A stretch of DNA of 64,000 bases from positions 113,098,742 through 113,162,741 of the forward strand of contig NC_056527.1 of NCBI RefSeq assembly GCF_019175285.1, in the 5' to 3' direction. Shown in pieces: positions 21,901 to 33,900 of the stretch. Within the stretch, counting starts at the first letter, position 1, and each line of letters begins with the position of its first letter. Made by a program: the position numbers and the translations under genes. The notes under the pieces were generated by a model, which worked only from the letters and a program-made list of their open reading frames with translations, was not told where the DNA came from and searched no databases. The DNA is from Sceloporus undulatus (Eukaryota; Chordata; Lepidosauria; Squamata; Phrynosomatidae).

Positions 21901-24900
21901 CATTATTATCTTTCAACTTATACTTGGTTAAGCCCCTCTTACAGGAAAGGTTTGGGCATCTACTTGTTTGGTTGCTAGACAACTGAAATGTGCTTTCTCC
22001 CATTCTGCATTGCAGAGCCAATGTGGTACAGTAGTTAAGACTGTTGGATTGTGAACTGGAGGTCTAGGTTCAAATCACTGCTGAGCCAGGAAACACACTG
22101 AGTGACTTTGGGTCCATCACTCTATTTCTTTCAGCTTGACCTGCTTCAGAAGGTTGTTGTATGGATAAAGTGGGGAAGAAGAGAGCCATATGTATCACTA
22201 ATCTCATTGGAGGAAAGGCGGGATCCAGTGAATAAGACTTTGATTGTAAAATACAAGAATCTTTTTCTTCTCAGTCTCCTCACATCCATTTGCCCTCTTC
22301 TTACATTGAGAACAGGAGGCATTCAGTATATCAAATATGGTCTACTGCAGCCTCTAACAACCTAGGGCCTTTCAGATATTTTGGACTGCAGCTCCCATCA
22401 GCCATAGCCTTTATGGCAGGTGGTCAAGAATGTCGAGAATTGTTTCTGACACATCTAGTGAGCATCAGGCTGGTGAAAGCTGACCTGTTGCATGGTGCAA
22501 CACAGTTTTGATGCAGCTGCCCCTTGTCTTCTCCAAGCTGACATACTTTTCATCCATGGGCTGATGTTCATCAGCCTTCCATGGATGGCACTAAAATTGA
22601 GGTATGCTGCCAAGAACCAGTGAGGTCCATATGCCTGTCTGGGCGAAATGTCAAGTTTCTCATGGAAGCCATTGTTGAGCTAAGAAATGATGATGGAATA
22701 TGCAGTGTCTGATTTAGAGTAGTGGCTGGACAGATCAGTGGTGAGCTGTTCAATTTCTGGCTTCCTCATATCAGTGCAGTCCCTGGCCTCCAATCCAGCT
22801 GTGGGAATTGTGCCATCCAAAAACTCTAAACAGCTGCTTGGTCTGCAGTCATTTCTGGGTGATCTGTGTGCTGCGGAAAGCTTTGTTAGCAGATTCTTGC
22901 TCCTCAAAGAGCTGCTTAAAGGAATCACAACAATTTGGCTTTATTTATTTGGTTTTTTGGTTGGCAGTCTTTTTGTTGGACCCCTGGGGTCAGATATTTA
23001 ACCCATATGTTACGAATGTGCCTTATAATCAGACTGTTGGGCCTTCTATCCTAGTATTTTCAGTTCTGGCAGCAAAGCTTCTCTAAATTTTGGAACAGAC
23101 TTCTTTCCTTACTCTAGCTGGAGATCCCTGGTATTCTCCAATGCAATTAGTAACCAGGCCCAGTTCATAGTTTTCAAGATCAGACAAGGTTACATGCATT
23201 CATGGTGGTGTGGTGTAATGCAGATATATCTCTACTGAAGAACAGACAAATTGTCTCTATTGGAGAAAGTGGAAACTGCTCTAGAATTGATGCCCTCTAC
23301 TTATTGCCTTTCAGAAATTTCAGACACATTCACCCTTTTCAGTTCAGATGACATCACACAGAGTTCTCATGCAGCTGGTGTAATTGGTCAATAGTTGATC
23401 TTTCTGGGCCAGAGAGACAGGAGCCACTAACTATTGACAGTCTTGATTTTTGAATGTTTGTTGAGAAACACACAGTCTCCCTTATCTGAAACGCTTACAA
23501 CCAGAAGTGTTTTGGAATTAGGATTTTTTTGGATTAGCAGTATTTGCTTATATGTTCATGAGGTGTCTTGGAGAGGGGACCCAAATCTAAACAAAAAATT
23601 ATTTATGTTTCATATACACCTTATACACATAGCCTGAAGGTATTTTTTTAACAATAGTTTTAATAATTTTATGCATGAAACAGGGCCCAAACAGACAGGC
23701 CAAAATAAAGCTGCTTCAGGTCACTTTGGAGGTATGCTATTTAAATGATGCATGCATCCTAAGAGGCTGGAAGCTGTGCTAAAACCATGCTCCAGTCCTA
23801 AGGACTGGAGTGCAGCTTTGCTGCAGCTTCTGGCCTCTTAAGATGTGTGTGTCATTTAAACAACATACCGCCAAAGTGACCTGAAGCAGCTTCATTTTGG
23901 CCTGTCTGTTCAGGCCCAAAGTTTGTGTACACTCAACCATCAAAAGGCAAAAGTGTCACATAGGAGGCTGATCCCATGAAAAAGTTTTGGTTTTTGGAAT
24001 TCTGGATAAGGGAGACTCACCCTGTAGTTTTATTTTAAGTGGGTCAGTGTGGTATAGTGCAGACTTCCCCCACAGTGGTGCCTTCCACATGAATTGGACT
24101 ATAACTCTCATCAGCTCCCAAATACCATGGTGATGTGGCTTGTAATCTGACACAGCTGGAGGGTATCAGGTTGTGGGAAGATGGATCACAGTATCAAAGC
24201 AGGCCCGGGTAGACTTGGGTTCATATTCCCAGCTTTGGCCACAAAGGGTAGTAGATACCCCAACTCAATTTGTCTGTCTGAGCCTAGCATACCTCATAAC
24301 GCTTTTGTGATAATAAGAGATGGGGACAGAGGAATTCTGCATTCTGGTCTGAGTCTCTTAGAGAAAGAGCAAAGTAAAAGTGGAATAAAATCCAGTCACA
24401 CATGCTTTGGGAGTGATCATAAGGGCCTACATCACATATTTGTAGGATCTTACTTTACTGTGGATTTGTCTAGATGTATCTGGTATATTTTAACAACATA
24501 CTTGTGGTGTTGGTGGTGAATTAGGAAATATAAATTAGCTGCTAATGTTCTCTTTTCTCTCTTTAAGTTCCCAGGAGGAAATGAGAATTACCTGGCGATC
24601 ACTGGAGCAACCCATCCCTTCTTGTCAGGAGCTGAGGTGAGATGAATAAAGGGTTGCTTCCTGGCACTGCAGAAGAGATTGTGGCAGGATACAAAGCATC
24701 TGTGCCAAATGACAGGAGTGAACGGAGAGTCTGCCATCCATAGCTCAGTGGTAGAGCACATGGTTCATCCTGAGTTTTGTCCTTGAGTCCACAGTTTGAA
24801 AGGATCGGGTAGAGAGTTGTGTGTAGAGGCCTTTCAGTGAGGCTAGGTTAAGACATTCTGAAGCATTAAGACAGGAGTAGGCAATGGCATGTGACCCAGA

Positions 24901-27900
24901 GGCTAATTTCCCCCCAGGCACCCCATGGGTTGCACCTCTCGACTACAATCCAAATACCTCTGTCTTCCTTTCTAGTGCTTCTCAAAAGGGTGAGAGAGAG
25001 TGACGTTGCACCCTTTTGAGAGGGGGCTGCAGAGGAATATGGTAATATTGGCGAGTAGTATGTTCTGTGGTGGAATGGGGCTGTTTTTTCTGTCATGTTT
25101 TCACAGGTTTGGAGGCTTACTGTCTTATTTGGGCGCAAATGTTGCCTAAAAATCACACCATTTATTTTAAAAAATTGGGGGGGGGGGGCTTGAGAGGCCA
25201 CAAAATTGAGGTCTATGAACCAGATGTACACCTAATGACAAGCTGAAGGGGTCTTTTAGCACTAGTCCTCAAATTTCTAACAGAGAGGTTCAACTTAGCG
25301 TCACCATCAGTTGGAAACAGTTTGAAGGCAGACAACACACACACAATCTGAAGAGCTAAAACAGGGATAAGAATTATGTTACCTGTGTGAGGTTTTGGAT
25401 GGCTTGTGGGCGCCCAGACATAATCCAGTTATGGTTATTTTGGGAGTTTAAAAATGAGGGATTCCAGCCAGAATAAACAATATCAAGTTAGGTGAGCAAC
25501 ACTTAACCAGGTTTAGGGCCCCATCTGAGGTTTCTATGCCTACATTAAACTTTCTCTTCTTCTTTCCCATTCAGACTTTCCACACACCAAGCTTGGGGGA
25601 TGAAGAGTTTGAGATCCCACCCATTGCGCTGGACGCTGACCCCTCCCTGGCTGTTGCTGATGTTGTTGGCCATTTTGATGACCTAAGTGACCCTGTGACT
25701 GCTCCGGATGCCAGCTTCTCAGCCCAGTATGGTGTGCAGGCACTTGACATACCTGTGAGCATTACCCACAGCCTCATGGAGCAAGGTGGAGGGCTGCTGA
25801 GCAGCGGGTTGGCTATGGTGAGTCTGGGGGTATTTGTTTCTATGGAAGATGGCATGAACACAAGGTATGGTAATGGAGTAAATCATGAGTAGCCAGATTA
25901 TATGACTAATTGGCAGTAAGGTATATTCCTCTCCAAATTTGGTTTGGGAGTAACTGTGTGTTGGCTTAACACTTTAGCCCAGCTTTCCCCAACCTGGTGC
26001 CCTTCAAATATTTTGATTACAACACCCATAATTCCCAGCCATAAACTCTTCTGGCTGCTGCCAACTGGAGATGTAGTCCAAAACAGGTGGAAGGCACCAG
26101 CATGTGGAAGACTATTGTAGGCTAAGGCACTAGTTTCAATCTTAGCTGTCTTTCCTGACCCACTCCCATGCCAAGGTTTGTTTTATGAGAATAGAAAAAA
26201 TTCCAGAAACACCCATGCTGTTCTACTTATGCACGACTGAGCAACTTTGGTGGGCCTGGGACCAATGTTCTACCCCAGAGACACCTTTGAGGACCACATA
26301 GATGGCAAAAAATGCCCCAAATACTCAGAAATGGTCAGATGTCTGCTTCAGGTTTGAAAAATTGGTGGGGTTTTTTAAATGTTAAACAATGCAGGGGGCC
26401 CTGTTAGAGAGCTCTGGTGCCACAACAAGCTACAGTTTCCAGAATTCCATAGCATTGAGTGATGGCAGTTAAAGTGGTGTCAAACTGGATTATTTCTGCA
26501 GTGCAGATGCAGCCATGCTGAGTTGTTTTGTAAAAGATAAGTGGGTGGATCTGTGCATACCTCCCTTCATATGATGATCTCCATGACCTGAATTGTGTCT
26601 CCTTCTCCATCCTTCTCCACCCCGTTCTTTTTCAGGACTTAGATCATCCCATGGAGACTCAGTACAGTGCTAACCCACCTGTCACCATTGATGTGTCTAT
26701 GACAGACATCAGCTCCAGCCTCATGGGACATGGGCAGCTGACCACCATTGACCAGTCAGAGCTCAGCTCTCAGCTGGGACTCAGCCTAGGGGGTGGTTCC
26801 ATCCTGCCTCCTGCAGCCCAGTCACCTGAGGAGAGGCTCTCTCCTACTCCCTCACCCACAAATTCCATGCCTGAGGAGGAACCAGAAGAGATCAGACGGG
26901 TAAGTCTCAACAAGCTGAGGCTTCTACCTTTTGCACAAAGCTAGTGGGCTACGGATGCTGTGCGTTGTTTTTCCCAGAAGTCCCATCTTCAGGGAACCAT
27001 TCCTGACCTTGTTTATCTCTGTCCTGTAGCAAGTGTCTGTCGCTAAGCCAACTGTCACAGCATCAGTAATGCCCATGCCAGTCACGGTGCCCACTGTAAT
27101 GCTGGAAGCAGTGAAGAAGCAGAAACCAGCCAAGAAACAGAAAAAGAAGAAAGACCCGAATGAGCCCCAGAAACCCGTCTCAGCCTATGCTCTGTTCTTC
27201 CGTGACACACAGGCAGCCATCAAGGGGCAGAACCCCAAGGCCACCTTCGGAGAAGTGTCCAAGATCGTGGCCTCCATGTGGGACAGCTTGGGGGAGGAGC
27301 AGAAGCAAGTATGTACCTGAGGGGTGGGGTGGGACAGGAATGTTGAGATCAAGTTGGGAAGGGAGGGGGAGGGGGAGTACTGAAGAACTGATAGAGACCA
27401 TATTATTATTATCTTCTGAAGTTCAAGGATGAAGCCTTTGGGAGATCTTGACCATACAAAGCAGGCTTTTTTTTAGCATAGATGGGAAACCCCAGGTGTT
27501 GTTGGAATGTAGCTCCCATCCACACTAGCCAATATGGCCAAGTATGTGGGATAATGGATATTGAAGTCTAGAAATATCTGGAAGGCTACTCCTGATTCAT
27601 AGGGCCAGTTTCTTGGTCCCTCAGCTCCAGTATGATCTCTTGTGGAATTGCAGTTGTTTTAAGGTCTCAGGAGAGGGGATTTCCCCCCAGCTGTTCCTAA
27701 TCTGGATCCTTAGAAATGATAATTTGGGGGCTAACAGGCCGGCTTGAAGCTCCAGCATGGGGGTGTGGTATTTTGACACCATATTAGCATTATGCCAGTG
27801 TCATGCCGCACACACAACTACAAGGCTGGGGACGTTACGATGCTCGGTTGGCGCGGCATTTAGACACACTGTGCCAAAGGAGAGCCAAAAAGCTGCTGCA

Positions 27901-30900
27901 AGTATGCTTTTTGCCAGCACTAAAAGGAGTGGCATTTTGCTGTTCTTTTTAGCATGGGAAAAACACCGGAACAAGGCCGCAGTATGTGGTTGCCATGGCC
28001 CCAGTCTAGTGAGGAAAGGGGCGGCGGGACACCACTCCAAAGGGGCAGTCCGTTTTGCCCCTTGGTGAACTAAACATGGCTGTTGTGCTGTTCTTGTGCT
28101 ACATGAGGAAAGGAAACGGGGACTCAAATTGGGTTATTTCTCTGTTCTCTCTTGTCTGTTGGGCCAAGGTTTCCCCGCTTAACACTGGAAAAAACAATAA
28201 CTCTGCTTTCAAGGAACTCTCATATCTTGATGATAAGACCAATGGCCTAATTTCGAGTAGTTTCTGTTGCCTTGTTAAATCTGCATAGCATAAGAAATAT
28301 TGTACCACTATTTTATACTTTATATCAGGAATGGGTAATGTTAGTGTGCCCAGAAGCATATTTTTTTGCCCTTCAGTCCCTTAAAGGGTTGCATGGACTG
28401 CTGCAAAAAAGGGGAGGGGGCAGAATTCAGAACTAGCTGGAAGTCTTCTAGGTTTTGTAAAGCTTATGCACTTGTGTGGTGGAACAGTGGAAGCCCACAG
28501 CAGAGGCACTTTGCCCCTTATGACTATTCAGTCATACAGGAGAAAGGGCCTCTCCTAAAATGGCTCTTGGGGTGAAAAAGCCTCCTCACAAATGAATTGA
28601 GATTCTTTTGAGTTAATTCCCATTGTCTTAATCAGAGTTGATCAGTCAGCTCATTTTTGCAGCTTATATATTTGTGGTAGACATTTGGCAGTGTTCAAGT
28701 GCTTTGGAATACATCTTCCATTATTCATTGTTATAATCAAAAGTATCTGGAGGATGTCAGTAGGTTACTGCTGTTGTATCAAATACTTCAGATTACATGT
28801 ACATTTGTTTTATAACTTCAACAAATCACTGAGGGAAGCCAAAGATCTGTGGAGGATGTTCAGGCAGTAAATCGCTGATCTTTCAAAGAGGAGTATGACA
28901 TTCTCTGCAACAGCCTCCCTTTCCCCTTGCAGGTGTACAAGCGGAAAACAGAGGCAGCAAAAAAAGAATATTTGAAAGCATTGGCAGCCTATCGTGACAA
29001 CCAAGAGTGCCAGGTAAGAGAAATTTGCCTTAGTACTCCTGATCCCTGTGCCCACCTGGGAGAGCTTGTATGATGCCTTACTGAGCCCTACTACTTAGCT
29101 TTCCTTGAAGGAAATGCTATAGGGAGCTGGCTTGTTACCACACTTAGTCCTTGTTCTATCTAGCCCAGAACTATATCTGCTGTCAAGCAGCTGTTACCTG
29201 CATGTTTATGTGCTCCTTGATCCTTGTAGCTTAGGCATGGAGAACTTTTGATCTGCTAAATGTTTTGACCTAAAATGCCTATCTGACCCATATGTAGTGT
29301 CCAATGGAAAGGGATTGTCGGAGTTGTAAGCTGTAGATTCCTCACTCCTGTTTTAACTAGAGATGCTCAGGATTGAAAATGAGGCCTTCAGTAGGTGAAG
29401 CATATGATCTGAATTAAGTCCCTTTTGGATAGTTCAGTTCATGGCCTTTGCAATGAGAAATGATGGCTGTATGACTAGCAACCATTTTCTAATGGCCTGC
29501 AGATCGAGCAGGACACACATAGTTACCTTTCTTTCATAAGTTCTCATGCCTTTCCCTGCCTCACTTGAAAGGAGAATAGATGTTCCTCCTTGCTCTTCTC
29601 TTCCAGCCAGGATTGCAAAGGATTCTGTGGTTCTCTAAACAGCCATTGGACAAAGTGGGGGGACACAGGATTCATCCACCACTCTCACACAAAAACAATT
29701 AAAATCTAACAAGCTATTTTTCCATGACGTCCCCCTCACTTTCCATTTTACATGAACTTTCCTATGGGCCAACTGCAATTTTTTTGTTCAGCCTAAAACT
29801 GAAAGTTGAACTTATCTCTGGTGGTGCCTTCTATGTTTTCAGGGTGGTGGAAGATGGTTTTAAGTAAATCCACAGCTCCTCAAGGCCCTTCCAATTTACC
29901 TTTTTCAGGTGTTCTGCCTCCCAATCAGAGGCTTGAGGTTTCATGGGCCAGGAGCAGGGGGGAAAAGGCATTGGGAACTGCACTTTGCCAACCCCTGCTT
30001 CAGCCTTTTGGAAGCTTTTTTCCCTTCCCCAGGTCCTGGAATGCCCTTGCCAGAGTGGCTATTGGCCCTAAGAGGAGGGTAATTCTAAGAGGTGGGAAGG
30101 CCAAAAAATGATGTTTTCTAGCCTCTCCTTTTTCCTGTAGAAACACTGAAGTTTTCTGACATAGATTCCTGAGTTTTTCTGAGTTCAGAACAGAAGGTGT
30201 CCTGTAATACACTGCTTCATAAACTATCTGATTATTAAGGGGACCAGCAAGGTTTTCTTCCAGAATCTGATAAGGACAAACACAATATTTGTGTTCATTG
30301 AGAGAACTGTTTCTTTCCTGCAGACTCACAGTGGGCCAGCAGCCAACAGCTCACAGTATTGGTCCACAGTGATACCACTTTGCATAGTACTTGTTGTATG
30401 TAGCTGCCCCGGATTTTTTTGGCGGGGGGATTCTCTTACATTTTTGACTTAGTTTATCCGCTTTCTCTCCTTAGACGGTTGTCGAAACAGTGGAACCGGA
30501 CCCAATCTCCTCACCACCAGAGCAAGTGGCCCCAGTCGTGGAAGCCACTCCTTCGCCAGCCCCGATGCCGCCCACCCCGCCGGCACTTGAGAGCCCCCCA
30601 CCTCCTCCAACGATTGTCCCTGCCCAACCCACTGTGGTGGTGACCTCCAGCGCGGGGCCCCAGGCAACCGGCCAGACCAGCATTACCAAGATCATCATCC
30701 CCAAGCAGATGCTGCCCTCCTCATTGGCAGTGTCGTCGCAAGGGGGTGTGGTGACAGTCATCCCCGCCACCATGGTGACCTCGCGAGGCATCCAGCTGGG
30801 GCAGCTGCAGGCTGGGACAGGCACCACCCAGATTGTCACTCGTTCGGTATTGGCAGCAGCTGCAGCAGCTGCAACATCCATGCATCTCCCGCGCCTCCAG

Positions 30901-33900
30901 CCCCCACCCCTCCAGCAGATGCCTCAGCAGCCCCCGGCCCAGCCAGTCACCATCCTCCAGCAGCCCCCTCCCCTACAGGCCATGCAACAGCACCCTCTCC
31001 AGCAAAAGGTGCGCCTCAACCTTCAGCAGCCCCCGCCCCCCTTGCAAATTAAGATCCTGCCCCCACCTGCCCTGCAGATCCAGCCCATTGCCCTCCGGAC
31101 GGAAGAAAGCAGCCCCGAAAGGCCCAGCACTGAGCTTCAAACGTCTCCTGAGTCTGTGGATGTGGTACCAGAGGTGAGGAGCACTGGGGAATAAGGAGCA
31201 TCTGCTGGATATCTGGCTTTCACCAACCTTTATTATATCAGTGATAAGGGTAGTAGGCAGTTGAAGGAGGGGAAACATTATTTCTAGCAAAGCTGATTTC
31301 TCTGTTTAAGAGCTATATTCTAGAGAAGGAGTGGAAATAATTGGTTGCTATTAATGGGCCTTCAGGTCAGCTCCAATTTATGACAACTCTTAAGGGTTTT
31401 CTTGCTGAGATTTATTCTGTGAATGTTTACCTTTGCCTTCTTATGAGGCTGAGAGAGTGGGTTGCTCAAGGTTAGCCAGTGAGTTTCTCTGGCTGAGCAG
31501 GGGTTTGATTTCTTGTCTCCCAGAGTCCTAACACACTACACTATATTGGATCTAGGAATAATTCATCTGAGAGTAAATCCCATTGATTCCAGTAGAATTT
31601 ATTTTCATGTAAATAGGCCATGTAAACCTATTGGATGGACAAAACACTCAGCTTTGGAGGAAGGCAATGGCAAACTCCCTCTGAACAAATCTTACTAAGA
31701 AAACACTGTGTTCACCTTACTGTCTAACTAAAGGATTGTATGTACAGCACTGTAAATTTACAGCGCTATATAAATAAAGGTTAATAAGTTGGAACCAACT
31801 TGAAGGCATACAACAGCAAAATAGAAGTGTAGCTGCCATCATAGAGGGATTTAAAGAAACAAGGATAAATGACTGAAAAGAGGATACATTGTTTGCAGTG
31901 CCTATAGATTGCTTGTTGGCCCTTGGGAAGCCAAAAATATTTGGTATCTGCATGGGAAATTACTCGGCCCTCAGATAATGTTGGGCTGCTATATCCAGCA
32001 TCCCACACCATTGGATTTGCTAGTGAGGGCTGCTGGAACTTGCTCTCTAAGAAAATGACATAATTCCCCTTAGGTTGTCTTCAGGCTAAGCATTAGGAAG
32101 ATGTTCCTGATGGTATAGACTGTGTTCTGTGGACGGGTGGAAATTTTTATATGGTGCATGGCTGTCAGGGAAGCTTTAGCTCATATTGCTACATGCTGTC
32201 CAGGTCAACTCCCAGCTTATGACAACCCTCTTCTGAGGTTTGAATCTCACTTAGGATTGATTCTTGCAGTACCAGCAACCCAAGGCTGATTGAGGGATTT
32301 AGTGAGGTCATCCAAGCTCCTAAACTATTTGCCCCACTCTTGCAAGGGAGGGTATAGTGCAAAGCAAGTTTCTCTGGAAGACACATCTACATCTCTCAGG
32401 ACAACCTGCACCAATATGGCTGAACTACAAATCCCAGAGTCCCCCAGCCAGAAAAGTTGGAGTTGTTGTCCATTCTACCAATATGGATGAAGACTGTTAT
32501 CAACAAGGTTGCATGTAAATCTGCAAGTTCTACCTGTTTCAGGGGATGGTGACCTGAAAGGGGAAGAGGAAAAGCAAAATGTGACTTTGCTCATTTGTAG
32601 GGAATGTATCTTTGGCCCAGGTGCAAACCAAGATAAAACTGATGAAGGACATTTCTTTCCCTCCCAGGTGGAGTCCCCAACACAAATGCACGTGGAGTTG
32701 GTGTCCGAATCACCGATGGCCATGTCACCTCGGCCTCGCTGTATCCGGGCAGGCTGTGACAACCCGCCTGTGGCCAACAGTGACTGGGACAACGAGTACT
32801 GCAGCAATGAGTGTGTGGTGAAACACTGCAGGTGTGTGTGTGAGAAACCTGCAGGTCTGTGTGCTCTGTGCTGCTTCCACCCAGCACCAGCCTAAAGAAA
32901 GATGGAGTGGAGAGCAGAGGCAGCAGTGATGCAAGAAAAGCTGCTGTGAAAGCCAGTATAAGCTGATCTGAGGAAATCTTGATGCTCGTGTGGGTTGTGC
33001 CTTTCCCACGTTATAGAAGCCAAAGAAATTTTTTAATTATTCTTGCTTTATCTCTTATCTTGCAGTCGTGCCCAAACAGTTCTCAGACATTTTCATGAAA
33101 TACCATCACAGAGACAGCTTATAGAGAATGCTTCACCACTGTCAGGGCTGGGGAAACTCTGGCTCTCTATATATTGTTGTATAGCAATTCCCATTATGCC
33201 TGATCAGAGTACAGGTGCATTGGGAAGGCAACAGGGACTGCCCTCTTTTACAGATTGGGACAAGCTCTTAGAGCTGGTGAAGGATCAGGACAATAAGGAT
33301 TGGGTGTAATTCTAAAATATTTAAACCAGTCTAATTTTTGGTCATTTTTTGCCCCTAAACCATTATGAAAGCCCTCAGTGAAAATGCACAAAAATATCCT
33401 CATCCCCTCCAAGTGCTCCAGAACTCCATTCTGTCCCCAAATACTGTTGCATTCCTGTGCAGTCCCTCTCAAAATGGCAGCAAGAAATGGTGTGACAATA
33501 CTTCCTGCTGCCATTTTGAGAGGGACTGCAGAGGAAAATTGGAGGGGGGAAATTTGGGCTTGCTGTATGTGATGGGAAGGAATTCAATCAGGACTTCGGG
33601 AGAATGCCCATTCCTGGTGAATTACATACAAATCAAGGACAGCCATACATATACTGGGATACATAAACTGCTTTAAAGCCACTGTCTGGGATAAGACAAC
33701 AACTCACCAGGCAGTAGGGTCATGGAAAGATTTGTCTCTAGTTCCAGAATACTCAACCTCTTTTCCAGTGATCACACTGCAGATGTGGCTTAGTGTTCAC
33801 ATGTGAACATCCAGACCACATTAGTGGGTAAAGAGTAATACCCAAGTCATAAATCCCATCTCATAGCAACATTCTGGTTGCAATAGGCATAAAACGTTAA

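Larger units (their letters stand above)
15989..24567. other. TOX4 intron 1 (8.6 kb)
   Basis: Contains the minisatellite (16080-18429 and 19183-19690) split by a CR1, then D-type and Tigger-like MITEs (19812-20286), a SINE-in-SINE nest (20320-20690), four tandem tRNA-SINEs (20753-22240), an unexplained coding-like minus-strand stretch (about 22560-22930), a possible 5S-SINE remnant (about 23110-23195) and a Tigger-like element hosting a MITE (23470-24026). No exon is seen. Confidence 0.7.

Noticed and set aside
24738-24800. tRNA-like sequence with box A and box B
   Set aside because: It continues into a SINE body and does not fold as a cloverleaf with a proper anticodon arm. Treated as a SINE head, like the other tRNA-like heads near 12877, 20753, 20988 and 21358.
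32832-32895. Possible alternative TOX4 end by read-through of exon 8 (frame continues to a stop at 32893-32895)
   Set aside because: The read-through tail has no similarity to TOX4, and the downstream exon 34972-35035 restores the conserved C-terminus. It remains possible as a minor retained-intron form only.
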